From IMG/VR virus record IMGVR_UViG_3300025120_014439, positions 1-49,906 of that record: a DNA stretch of 49,906 nt; one strand, written 5' to 3'. The stretch's first letter is position 1, and every line of letters starts with the position of its first letter. Positions 31,894 to 39,226 of this stretch are shown here, in pieces. Origin of the DNA: a virus. Position numbers and translations under genes: made by a program. The notes beneath the pieces are model-generated. The model ran no database searches and was not told the origin of the DNA. It was given only the letters and a program-made list of their open reading frames with translations.

Positions 31894-33370
31894 TTCTATA
31901 CATTTCACAACCGCCAAATTCAGTTGTTACTTCTCCAAACATTTGTTCTCCTAAATCTTCATACATTGCTTTAATTGAATCAACGGCTACTGGGTAGTCT
32001 TCAAAAAAGTTTGGTCCATTAAGATTTAGAACATTAAGTTTATGATTTACTGGACGAGTTCCGTTCCCGTCTTGTGAAAGATATGGTACATCTCCTGATC
32101 CGATCTGACCAACAATTTTGCCTTCTCTGACAAGATATGCAACTCTAAAAGATGTAGTGTCACCTTCCCATGCTCCATCTTCTGCAACCAGTCCTGCTTC
32201 GGGCTTTGTAACCACTTCTGCAATTACAAAATTAGAACCGTCATACAGTGATTCGTCAGCAACTATTCTTGCTGATGATGTAAGGTTAAGTGCATCCTGT
32301 GCACCACCTACTAACATTAGTTCATACTGTTTGTTTAATTCAGCAATCAATGAATCTGTATCTATATCTGAATTTTCTGATTTCTTTTTTTCTTTGTCTT
32401 TGAGTGCTTTCTTCATTGGCTCTTTTTTATCGCCATCTTTGTCAAAGTCAAGATAATCTGGCTTGCCATGTTTGGCTTCATCAACTTCTGTTTCAACTTC
32501 TTCACTTTCAGGAAGTGGATTGTCGCCTCTTGATGCCGCTGAAGGTCCCATGTCTTTGTTGGGCACTACATTTCTTTTGAGTTCGTAATCGTCTTTGTCT
32601 AAAAACTTTTCATTTGGTTCGTTGTCGTATGCTTCTGCTTCTGGCTCAGGTGCATCCATTTCTGGTGCATCAGGTGTCATGTCCATTGCAGGTGCATCCA
32701 TTGAGGGTTTGTTTTGGATATTCATCTGTTGTGGATCAAGTCCTGCATTCTTTAAAATAGCCATAAGAGCAATTTGATCTTCCAGTGTGTCTGTTTGAAT
32801 ACTGATGCCCTCACTCAGTTTCTGTTTTTTGTTGTCGTTCATTGTTGATTCTCCCATGGATTGTGTGTCATCCTTCATTGCCATTTTTGTTGCTGTGGCA
32901 TACATCACTGCATCAGCATCTTTACCGTATCGTTTTTTGAAACCAGCTTTGTCTGATTTCATTGACTTTACAATTTTTTCTCTTTTGTCCATTTCACCTT
33001 TGGACATTGATCTGCCTGTGGTGCTGTGTTCGCCACCATGCTTTTCCTCTAGATCATCTTCCATTGGTTCGTCAGGTGTTGGATTTTGCAAATAATTTTT
33101 TACTGATGTTAATTTGTCAGCTGCAACAGCAATCTTGTTGGTTAACCATGTGTCCAGACTTTCTCCACCTGGTCTGTCTTTGAACATTTGATACAGCGCC
33201 ATAGCATCTTTGGCTATCTGTGCTGTCTTAGCCTGCATAGAATCTGTGTCTGTGTGACCATCTTCTGTTTGCTGATTCAAGTATTCTTGGTATGTTTTTG
33301 GCTCTTCTACTAGGTTAATAGCATTCATAGCCTGCTTCATGTATTCAACTGCATTCCTATCTACTGACAT
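31886..33370 (-). CDS. Large acidic multi-segment late protein
   Basis: This 494-residue protein combines several segments that recur in marine T4-like phages. Residues 125-170 have KREKIVKSMKSDKAGFKKRY and DAVMYATATKMA; residues 215-260 are Asp/Pro/Met-rich low complexity; near residue 310 is KHGKPDYLDFDKDGDKKEPM, a calcium-loop-like segment; and the C-terminal 140 residues form a beta-rich domain. It is strongly acidic overall. A late-type AATAAATA lies exactly 5 bases before the ATG. It may be a prohead core or internal virion protein. Confidence 0.72.
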   Translation of the reverse strand: MSVDRNAVEYMKQAMNAINLVEEPKTYQEYLNQQTEDGHTDTDSMQAKTAQIAKDAMALYQMFKDRPGGESLDTWLTNKIAVAADKLTSVKNYLQNPTPDEPMEDDLEEKHGGEHSTTGRSMSKGEMDKREKIVKSMKSDKAGFKKRYGKDADAVMYATATKMAMKDDTQSMGESTMNDNKKQKLSEGISIQTDTLEDQIALMAILKNAGLDPQQMNIQNKPSMDAPAMDMTPDAPEMDAPEPEAEAYDNEPNEKFLDKDDYELKRNVVPNKDMGPSAASRGDNPLPESEEVETEVDEAKHGKPDYLDFDKDGDKKEPMKKALKDKEKKKSENSDIDTDSLIAELNKQYELMLVGGAQDALNLTSSARIVADESLYDGSNFVIAEVVTKPEAGLVAEDGAWEGDTTSFRVAYLVREGKIVGQIGSGDVPYLSQDGNGTRPVNHKLNVLNLNGPNFFEDYPVAVDSIKAMYEDLGEQMFGEVTTEFGGCEMYRNE

Positions 33371-33375
33371 AGTGA

Positions 33376-33383
33376 TATTTATT
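33376..33383 (-). promoter_or_regulatory. Late-type promoter placing +1 at the ATG
   Basis: AATAAATA, then TCACT and the ATG at 33370. Confidence 0.65.
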
Positions 33384-33387
33384 ACGG

Positions 33388-34458
33388 CTATATTGCTTTA
33401 ACGCCAATCTGTGGATATGGATTCATCTTAGGATCTGCTGTGGCAACAGGATATGCAGTTGCAACACTCACTCCCATGCCACTGCCTTTTAGATCTTTGG
33501 TGTTTTGTATGTATGTGTATGTTTTGTTGGCTAAATTAGCAAAAATAATTCCATCTAATTGACCTTGTGATCTTTTGTAGCCAAGATAATAGTTAATATT
33601 AATCTTTCCGTATAGGTCTCTTGCTGTGTTTACATCACCTTTTGCAAGTGCTTTTGTGATAGCATCAGTGCCTTTGACACCAGGAAATATATTTTTTAGA
33701 ATTGTGTTGACATCTTGTTCGATGTTTGCATTGTTTGTAAATTGAATCAAACTTGACAGTTGTGAAAGATTAAGTCCTTGTTTGCTGGGTTGAAACCCTT
33801 TTTTTGCCATGGCTTGTAAATCTTTTGAATATTTTTGCATGAACTTTGTTACCAATTGATCATAGTTTGCTGTGACAGTGACCTGTCTATCATACATTCT
33901 TGCATCTTTGACATTCCGTGTTTTGAGTTCAACAGGCTTTTTTCCAATGATAAGATCACCTTTTTCCTTGCCAGAACCTACACCTGTGATGCCTTTGCTG
34001 AGACATGCCAGTGCAAATTCACCAGGGCCAATGCCTTGGCCTATAACATCTTGGAAGTCATCCACAAGTTCCGTCATTGCAGGGTCTTTTCCATAACCTG
34101 CAAACACATCTGCAAATGAATGCGTGCCGCCTGAAGTCAAAAGGTTTTTGTTTACAATTTTGTCTGCATTCCACAATTTAAACAGTTGTTGTCTGCCTTG
34201 TGAAGAAAAATCCACTGTGGAAATAATTTTTGCAATTTTTCTCACTGCTTTCTTGACATCGTTGTCATCAATCTCTTGCACACGATTCAGCAGTGATGCT
34301 ACTCTGCCGCCTACGCCAACATCAGTCAACAACTGTGTGAAACGATCAATTAATTTTTGTGTGTCTGGATCTTTTTCTGGCAGGGATTGCAGTTTCTGAA
34401 TGAGTTCACGTTTTTGCAGCTGCACTGCTTCGGGTTTTTTAAGTTCGAATAATCTCAC
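33388..34458 (-). CDS. PD-(D/E)XK-type nuclease with N-terminal motif
   Basis: This 356-residue protein begins MRLFELKKPEAVQLQ, matching the shared start motif. The middle has a restriction-endonuclease-like site: Glu147 in GPGEFALACL, Asp168 in KEKGDLIIG and Glu177-x-Lys179 in KPVELKT, the classical E...D-x8-E-x-K order. Before it is a helical region (about 10-100), after it another helical domain and a C-terminal beta segment. A nuclease carried in the virion could attack host DNA or process the genome on entry; a DNA-metabolism role in the cell is equally possible. It overlaps the upstream small gene by 4 bases. Confidence 0.75.
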   Translation of the reverse strand: MRLFELKKPEAVQLQKRELIQKLQSLPEKDPDTQKLIDRFTQLLTDVGVGGRVASLLNRVQEIDDNDVKKAVRKIAKIISTVDFSSQGRQQLFKLWNADKIVNKNLLTSGGTHSFADVFAGYGKDPAMTELVDDFQDVIGQGIGPGEFALACLSKGITGVGSGKEKGDLIIGKKPVELKTRNVKDARMYDRQVTVTANYDQLVTKFMQKYSKDLQAMAKKGFQPSKQGLNLSQLSSLIQFTNNANIEQDVNTILKNIFPGVKGTDAITKALAKGDVNTARDLYGKININYYLGYKRSQGQLDGIIFANLANKTYTYIQNTKDLKGSGMGVSVATAYPVATADPKMNPYPQIGVKAI

Positions 34459-34580
34459 TTCTTAAGTCCTTTGCTGGGATCATGCACTAATTTTACTTTG
34501 CCGTTTTTAGTCTTTACCCTGTAAGGATAACGCAGAGTTGTGTTACTGTAACCCATTTTGGCGAATTCTTGTAGTCGCAT
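34455..34580 (-). CDS. 41-residue protein with N-terminal motif
   Basis: I start at MRLQEFAKMGYSNT (34580); a longer frame to 34745 is frame-shifted overlap with the upstream gene. After the shared start motif the protein is short and basic, ending YRVKTKNGKVKLVHDPSKGL. An ATTAAATA late-type element sits exactly 5 bases before this ATG, supporting the start. It runs into the nuclease gene with a 4-base overlap. Confidence 0.75.
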   Translation of the reverse strand: MRLQEFAKMGYSNTTLRYPYRVKTKNGKVKLVHDPSKGLKK

Positions 34581-34585
34581 GTGTG

Positions 34586-34593
34586 TATTTAAT
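34586..34593 (-). promoter_or_regulatory. Late-type promoter placing +1 at the ATG
   Basis: ATTAAATA, then CACAC and the ATG at 34580; it overlaps the last codons of the upstream gene. Confidence 0.6.
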
Positions 34594-34858
34594 AGAATTG
34601 TTGAGGTACTTCTGGTCCATCTGATGACATAGACATATCCCAAGCACCGCAACCTATTTGTTGCAGGGTTTGTTGAGGATAAGCTACCTGCACAGTCATC
34701 CACATCAGAGTATAGAATTCCTGAATCTGCATGGCATCCTGGCATTCTTCCAACGTATCAAAGATCATCTTTTCATATCTTGGGTGTACAGTGTTGCCCT
34801 GTGTGTCTAACATCATAGCAGTCACCATGTAGACAATCAAAGTAATTTTTGTAATCAA
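34589..34858 (-). CDS. Small protein with N-terminal hydrophobic segment
   Basis: This 89-residue protein begins MITKITLIVYMVTAMMLDTQ, a hydrophobic stretch that could be a signal or membrane anchor, followed by a charged soluble part with two cysteines (LEECQDAM, QIGCGAW). A secreted or membrane-attached small protein is likely. It overlaps the upstream gene by 4 bases (ATGA). Function unknown; a lysis-related or superinfection role is only a guess. Confidence 0.65.
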   Translation of the reverse strand: MITKITLIVYMVTAMMLDTQGNTVHPRYEKMIFDTLEECQDAMQIQEFYTLMWMTVQVAYPQQTLQQIGCGAWDMSMSSDGPEVPQQFY

Positions 34859-35334
34859 TTGGCACCCACGTGTGTGGCACCCATGCGTTTGCCATCACGT
34901 GCTATCTTGTTCATACGCATGATGACATCATTGAAGTAACCTTCACGCTTGCCACCTGATATTGTAGTAATCTTGTTTGGTTGATCGTCAACTTCTGCAT
35001 CTTGTGCTTGAGACGGTTTGCCTATGTTTTTCTGCAACCATTGAGTTGCTCTTGCAATAAATTCATCTATGGGCACACTGCCATCGTATACATCATATCC
35101 CAACACATCAAACACTTCTCCTGCGTTGGCATTTGATAAGTTTAGGTCATGTTCTGGATTGTAGTCTGGATTTGTAAAATCTTTTGGATCGCCTGCAAAG
35201 TCTGTCTTGTACACTTCGTCTTTGTATCGATCTGCATCCCCAGTTACCATGCTGAAATAGTTCTCGCCTGGATTTTTTTTGTATGCATGAAAACTCATAC
35301 CTTCGTTAATTTGTTTGAATTCGTGTAATCTCAT
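34855..35334 (-). CDS. Late phage protein with N-terminal motif
   Basis: This 159-residue protein begins MRLHEFKQINEGMSFHAYKK; INE followed by Gly would suit a [LI]-x-E processing site. The middle is acidic with an Asn/Asp-rich region (NPEHDLNLSNANAGEVFDVL), and the C-terminus is basic. No domain is recognised. A full consensus TATAAATA lies 7 bases before the ATG. It overlaps the SGNH-like gene upstream by 4 bases. Confidence 0.72.
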   Translation of the reverse strand: MRLHEFKQINEGMSFHAYKKNPGENYFSMVTGDADRYKDEVYKTDFAGDPKDFTNPDYNPEHDLNLSNANAGEVFDVLGYDVYDGSVPIDEFIARATQWLQKNIGKPSQAQDAEVDDQPNKITTISGGKREGYFNDVIMRMNKIARDGKRMGATHVGAN

Positions 35335-36086
35335 ATAAAATTATTTATAAATCGGCTGAATGCTTGTCCCCAGATCTCATGCACCTCTTTAGTGTAGTGC
35401 CCTGTGCTTGTGGTTACATTATGTGTAAAACTTTCACCGAACTCCTGCATACTTTTATTATCAATTGAAAAATAGTTTGTAATATCAATAAGTTTTTCTA
35501 GCTGCGAAATTTGCCAATTCACATAAGGATTCTCAGATCTTTCTTGTCCCATACTAAAAGGCTTGACAGCACACCAAAAGAATTTGCAATCAATTGAATT
35601 GCATAAATTTTGGATAGCAATAATATTTTTCAGTAGATTGATATGATTGCTCACGTCAGATTCCTGCATGAAATACATTTTATGGAATTGCTCAAACAAT
35701 TCTTTATTATCTTTGACAACTTCCTGTCTCATCTGATTTTCTAGTGGATTATTTGACAGTGAAACTATGTTGTTGGGACTAAAAGAATAACCATAATCTT
35801 TGTAAGAATAATCTCTCCTATTAGGCAGAGAAAACATAACTGCTACTACTTTTATATTATTATTCCAATGCTCATATATACATTGGGTTATGTCTCCATT
35901 TGAGCAACCTGGATGCGATATATTGTTAAATTCATTCGAATGCCAAATATAATTAGGCCATGTGGTTGATGCAGGCGGATTTCTAAAAGGATCTAATTGA
36001 GTGTTTTGATGGCCCACGCCATAAGTGTAACTGTCTCCAGCAACAAGCACTGGTTTAGTTTCATCAAACCATTTTTTATAAAACAT
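35331..36086 (-). CDS. SGNH-hydrolase-like protein (3 of 3), AT-rich
   Basis: This 251-residue protein has block I as LVAGDSYTYGVG (true GDS with Ser in place), a glycine/asparagine block HPGCSNGDITQCI, and a C-terminal His region TSTGHYTKEVHEIWG. It is more divergent than the other two SGNH-like proteins and noticeably AT-rich, suggesting a separate origin. An AATAAATT late-like element lies 8 bases before the ATG (36095-36102). Predicted to act on a glycan ester or acetyl group by family analogy. Confidence 0.68.
   Translation of the reverse strand: MFYKKWFDETKPVLVAGDSYTYGVGHQNTQLDPFRNPPASTTWPNYIWHSNEFNNISHPGCSNGDITQCIYEHWNNNIKVVAVMFSLPNRRDYSYKDYGYSFSPNNIVSLSNNPLENQMRQEVVKDNKELFEQFHKMYFMQESDVSNHINLLKNIIAIQNLCNSIDCKFFWCAVKPFSMGQERSENPYVNWQISQLEKLIDITNYFSIDNKSMQEFGESFTHNVTTSTGHYTKEVHEIWGQAFSRFINNFI
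35342..35349 (-). promoter_or_regulatory. Late promoter, full consensus
   Basis: TATAAATA on the minus strand, 7 bases before the ATG at 35334, inside the end of the SGNH-like gene. Confidence 0.65.
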
Positions 36087-36092
36087 GCAAAA

Positions 36093-36644
36093 TTAATTTA
36101 TTGTTGTTTGGCTAATATTTTTTTTTATTTGATTGATAGTGTTACCAACTGATCCGTTTGTATGCTGTATGCCAATGCCGCCTGCAGACTGCCACTTCTT
36201 GATGTTGTAGCCAAAGTCATCAATTAGTACGTTGGGTGTGCCATCTGCTTGTTTGGCATAGAGGCCTTTGTCGCCAGTGGCTGGCATAATAATAACTTCA
36301 TTTGGTTGTGGTTGTAAATTGTTCTGTACCCATTGTTTTTTCTGAGCAACTACACGTTTATCACCAGCAAGTGCTTTGGAAAGTATTTTGTATTCGCCAT
36401 TGAACAGTGTTTTAATTGCAGACATTATAGAAGGTACATCCGACAGCACATCAAGGTCAATCCAAAAATCATTACGTTTGGTGATGTCTCTTAACACTTT
36501 GCTAACTGTGTCTTTGGATGCATCCTTCCATGATGCAACTCCAGCCATTTGGTTGAATGGGCCATAGAAATCTGCCAACACGCCATCCATGTCTACATAT
36601 AATATAGGTGATTTAACCGTGGTTTCTAGTTCATACAGTATCAT
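36093..36644 (-). CDS. HAD-family 5'(3')-nucleotidase-like protein with N-terminal motif
   Basis: This 183-residue protein begins MILYELETTVKS, fitting the shared start motif, then the HAD nucleophile motif LYVDMDGVLADFYG (Asp-x-Asp). Later motifs are present: YKILSKAL for motif II, a lysine in the DKRVVAQKKQW region, and LIDDFGYNIKKWQ for motif IV. Deoxyribonucleotidases of this type dephosphorylate dNMPs. It overlaps the nucleotidyltransferase gene upstream by 4 bases, an unusual pairing. Confidence 0.85.
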   Translation of the reverse strand: MILYELETTVKSPILYVDMDGVLADFYGPFNQMAGVASWKDASKDTVSKVLRDITKRNDFWIDLDVLSDVPSIMSAIKTLFNGEYKILSKALAGDKRVVAQKKQWVQNNLQPQPNEVIIMPATGDKGLYAKQADGTPNVLIDDFGYNIKKWQSAGGIGIQHTNGSVGNTINQIKKNISQTTIN

Positions 36645-37300
36645 TTTAGATGCAGTGCTTTCATTATCTTGCCCAATGTCTTTTTGTTGACATCTTTGGT
36701 GGTATTTTGTTTGGTCACAATACCAACGCCAGCTGCTTCTTCAACACCCATGGATTTTCTTACAGCATCATAAATTTTCTTTTTGAGATCTTGTGTGCCT
36801 GCAAACATTGTGGCAAAGCCTTCAAAGTCTCCTTGCACTGCGGCTTCACGTGCTTTGGATGCTGATACTCCTTCAAGTGAGTCAGCATCTGGATCACGCA
36901 GTCCTGCTGATACAACATTTATTGCGTCAAATGAATATTCCTTGCCATTGTATTTGTTTAATAGATCTTCAAATGCAGTGACTCTATCACTGCCTGCTAC
37001 CATGGTTACATTTTTATGTCCTGCTGTTTCAAGAAATTTCATCACATCAATAATAGTTTTGATATTTGGATCACTTATCACATGGTCAGCCATTTGCGGA
37101 AATTGTGCTGACATCATAGAAACTTTTTGATTCCATGTTAATGGATTTTTCTTTTTGTCCTGGGTGTGGCTTACAAATACAAAATGCACAGGCGACAGCG
37201 ATTCTAGTTTTTGGAATAATTTGAAATGGCCTATGGTTGGAGGATTAAATCTCCCAAACACAAATGCCGCTGTGTTATTTTCTACTTCTGTGAGCTTCAT
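36641..37300 (-). CDS. Nucleotidyltransferase (NMNAT/cytidylyltransferase-like) with N-terminal motif
   Basis: This 219-residue protein begins MKLTEVENN and continues into the nucleotidylyltransferase fold: FVFGRFNPPTIGHFKLF with the G-x-F-x-P-P-T-x-G-H motif, VAGSDRVTAFEDLL, and the second motif GVSASKAREAA, matching ISxTxxR. The C-terminal 40 residues form an extra helical tail. NMNAT-type enzymes make NAD or couple a nucleotide to a phosphorylated substrate; in T4-like phages relatives act in NAD salvage. The exact substrate is uncertain. The 5' end overlaps the upstream gene by 26 bases. Confidence 0.85.
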   Translation of the reverse strand: MKLTEVENNTAAFVFGRFNPPTIGHFKLFQKLESLSPVHFVFVSHTQDKKKNPLTWNQKVSMMSAQFPQMADHVISDPNIKTIIDVMKFLETAGHKNVTMVAGSDRVTAFEDLLNKYNGKEYSFDAINVVSAGLRDPDADSLEGVSASKAREAAVQGDFEGFATMFAGTQDLKKKIYDAVRKSMGVEEAAGVGIVTKQNTTKDVNKKTLGKIMKALHLK

Positions 37301-37547
37301 CGTCGATCATTTCTTGATATACATTTACAGCAACTTGTTTTTTGACTTCTGGTGTAATGCTAGGATACGGAACATTGTTTGCTTTGGAAAACTTCATACA
37401 CACGTTGTCTACTAGTTCCATCACTCTGTTTGTGTCTTTGGGGTTTCTACGCATGTGCTGTTGACATGGTATAAAATGACGTCTGTACATGTCGTCATCA
37501 TTGAAAAGATGTTGTGTGACAGATGTGCTTAAGGATTCATCGTACAT
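37275..37547 (-). CDS. Conserved small phage protein
   Basis: This 90-residue protein begins MYDESLSTSVTQHLFN and has HFIPCQQHMRRNPKDTN, then helices ending VAVNVYQEMIDDE. No domain recognised. A late-type AATAAATA lies 6 bases before the ATG. The gene overlaps the nucleotidyltransferase start by 26 bases. Likely a late gene of unknown function. Confidence 0.65.
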   Translation of the reverse strand: MYDESLSTSVTQHLFNDDDMYRRHFIPCQQHMRRNPKDTNRVMELVDNVCMKFSKANNVPYPSITPEVKKQVAVNVYQEMIDDEAHRSRK

Positions 37548-37553
37548 AGCAAA

Positions 37554-37561
37554 TATTTATT
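37554..37561 (-). promoter_or_regulatory. Late-type promoter element
   Basis: AATAAATA with a 6-base gap to the ATG at 37547, close to the 5-base spacing seen elsewhere; it overlaps the end of the upstream gene. Confidence 0.6.
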
Positions 37562-38006
37562 AGAATACTAGTCCAAGTAACCAATTGTAAATTGGCACTT
37601 TGAATGGTATAGTCAATGTGCCGTTGTATCCAAAATTGGCTGTTTTTGTAAGAATATTTTGATCATTTGAAACAAACACTCCAAAATTTGTTTCATTTTT
37701 TAACATGTTGAGCACACTAATATTGTCAAATTGCAAATCCGTGATTTCAATAAAAGAGTCTTGTATAATTTTACCTTGTTGATCAATTGATGTGTTTTGG
37801 TCATTTTTACCTGTAATTTGTATTTTAAGTTCATGCAATTCATTGTCAAGGTTTAATTTTTTTTCTATATTTTTATTTGGTTCTCCTGAAATGTCGAAAT
37901 TTAGCACTCTGTCATTTACTAACAATTTAACAAACAAAGGATGGTCAATCCAAATATGATTGTAGTTTAGTTTGATTTTGACTTCATTGCTTGTAAACAA
38001 ATTCAT
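37560..38006 (-). CDS. Hypothetical beta-rich protein, AT-rich
   Basis: This 148-residue protein consists mainly of predicted beta strands (VKIKLNYNHIWIDHPLFVKL, GYNGTLTIPFKVPIYNWLL). Its strand pattern resembles the small protein at 27803-28024, so both may share a carbohydrate-binding-like fold. Very AT-rich codon use. It overlaps the following small gene by 23 bases. Function unknown. Confidence 0.6.
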   Translation of the reverse strand: MNLFTSNEVKIKLNYNHIWIDHPLFVKLLVNDRVLNFDISGEPNKNIEKKLNLDNELHELKIQITGKNDQNTSIDQQGKIIQDSFIEITDLQFDNISVLNMLKNETNFGVFVSNDQNILTKTANFGYNGTLTIPFKVPIYNWLLGLVF

Positions 38007-38172
38007 ACTTGCTCATGTTACCAACATATGTGTTAGGTTTGGTCTTTTTCATATTGAGTTTGATGTCACCTGGCTGGATAGCCACGATCATCCATCCGTC
38101 TGTGTGTTCGACTAGTTTGGCTTCAACCCATTTGTTGTTGTCTGTGCATTTGATCTTGATATATTCTAACAT
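37984..38172 (-). CDS. Small phage protein
   Basis: This 62-residue protein, beginning MLEYIKIKCTDNNKW, folds as a likely small beta barrel (AKLVEHTDGWMIVAIQ). It is read from one of the clearest leaderless sigma70 promoters in the window and lacks a Shine-Dalgarno. Function unknown. Confidence 0.68.
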   Translation of the reverse strand: MLEYIKIKCTDNNKWVEAKLVEHTDGWMIVAIQPGDIKLNMKKTKPNTYVGNMSKYEFVYKQ

Positions 38173-38178
38173 GTGTCA

Positions 38179-38206
38179 ATTATACAACACATCAACAATT
38201 TGTCAA
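38179..38206 (-). promoter_or_regulatory. Sigma70-type promoter placing +1 at the ATG
   Basis: TTGACA (38201-38206), 16 bases, TATAAT (38179-38184), then exactly 6 bases and the ATG at 38172. Both hexamers are perfect. Confidence 0.8.
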
Positions 38207-38220
38207 TACAATTTTGGTAA

Positions 38221-38565
38221 TTATTTTTGGAACCCTACAGTGTCTCGCTTGATGTCTTTTTCAGGAAATTCTGCCCAATACAATTCATACGCCACAGCAT
38301 CTTCCAAACATTCAAATTGATGCAACAGTCCAGGTTTTACTTTGGTGTAATCGCCTGCTTTCAACACAGTTTCGTCACAGAGTTCATATTCTTTTTGCCA
38401 CACACGAATCAACAGTGATCCAGATTCTACAAAAAATCCATTCCATTTGTATTCATGAATGTGTTTGGAACACACTCCGCCACGTTTGGTTTCTATCCTA
38501 TGAAATTCAAGAACGCCATTTCTCTCAACGAGTTCTGTGGTTCCCCACACTTTGCCTGCTATCAT
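38221..38565 (-). CDS. Cupin-domain protein
   Basis: This 114-residue protein has the two cupin motifs: CSKHIHEYKWNGFFVESGSL (H-x-H with a late Glu) and KPGLLHQFECLEDAVAYE (the second motif's His). Single-domain cupins of this type include sugar-nucleotide epimerases, mannose-6-phosphate isomerase-like proteins and metal-binding regulators. A role in sugar metabolism fits the phage's other glycan genes but is not proven. A TATAAT-like hexamer lies 7 bases before the ATG. Confidence 0.85.
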   Translation of the reverse strand: MIAGKVWGTTELVERNGVLEFHRIETKRGGVCSKHIHEYKWNGFFVESGSLLIRVWQKEYELCDETVLKAGDYTKVKPGLLHQFECLEDAVAYELYWAEFPEKDIKRDTVGFQK

Positions 38566-38585
38566 GCAATTAATTATATGGTGTT

Positions 38586-38936
38586 TTAAAAGTTAAGTTG
38601 AATTTTGGTTACGGAACCAGTTTCGACAGTGGTCACTGACCTTACCCAAACAAAGTTGCCTGTGAAGTTCTTGTATGTGGTTGCAACAACGCTGGATCCA
38701 TCACCTACGGAAGTGTCGTCGATGTCAAACCAATCCACAGCATTGTCTGGATCAGTTGCCAATGATGCTTGCATTTTGATAGTACCTACAAAATCATCAG
38801 AGCATATGTAAGCCACAGTGTGTAATCCGTCAGCATTGCCGTAATAACCGTCCGCTTTGATCTTATCGGACACTGTAGATGCTGTGGAATCACCTGCGTT
38901 TACCTGTGATTGTACAATGGTTGATACTGTTGGCAT
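38586..38936 (-). CDS. Virion-structural-like small protein
   Basis: This 116-residue protein contains GYYGNADGLHTVAYICSDDF, then GTIKMQASLAT, and ends NFVWVRSVTTVETGSVTKIQ. The GLHTVxY, GTIxxQAxLAT and NFxGNFVWVR segments are ones I recognise from beta-rich virion proteins of marine T4-like phages, sometimes annotated as structural. A late promoter lies exactly 5 bases before the ATG, consistent with a late virion role. Confidence 0.78.
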   Translation of the reverse strand: MPTVSTIVQSQVNAGDSTASTVSDKIKADGYYGNADGLHTVAYICSDDFVGTIKMQASLATDPDNAVDWFDIDDTSVGDGSSVVATTYKNFTGNFVWVRSVTTVETGSVTKIQLNF

Positions 38937-38941
38937 GTGAG

Positions 38942-38949
38942 TATTTATT
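38942..38949 (-). promoter_or_regulatory. Late-type promoter placing +1 at the ATG
   Basis: AATAAATA, then CTCAC and the ATG at 38936, inside the end of the upstream gene. Confidence 0.65.
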
Positions 38950-39226
38950 GCATCTCAGGGAACAGTCTTTGGATGGTTGGTTCGTCCATGCCGTTGAGTT
39001 GATGTATTTTAGATGCTCCTATGATATATTCGTGTAGATTTTCGGGATCACATCCTTTGATGTACACAGTGCCTTTGGGTGTTTGAGCACAGTCTTCATA
39101 CAGCAAATCTTTGGTCACAGTCACCAATTGGCCACCCATGCCCGGCGCATTGATGGTTGCATTTACTAAACAATTGTTTTTTACATAATTGTTCCTTATC
39201 ATATATTCTATAGTTTTTGATTTCAT
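38945..39226 (-). CDS. Conserved small phage protein
   Basis: This 93-residue protein begins MKSKTIEYMIRNNYVKNN and has a beta-rich middle (NATINAPGMGGQLVTVTKDL). No domain recognised. AGGAG precedes the ATG, and it directly follows ClpA, whose stop lies in the leader. Probably part of the ClpA operon tail. Confidence 0.68.
   Translation of the reverse strand: MKSKTIEYMIRNNYVKNNCLVNATINAPGMGGQLVTVTKDLLYEDCAQTPKGTVYIKGCDPENLHEYIIGASKIHQLNGMDEPTIQRLFPEMQ

Noticed and set aside
31886-33370. KTYQEYL at residues 25-31, nearly the same as the T4 capsid-targeting peptide core KTYQEFI
   Set aside because: The match is internal rather than N-terminal and short, so it is not evidence of a targeting tag for this protein.
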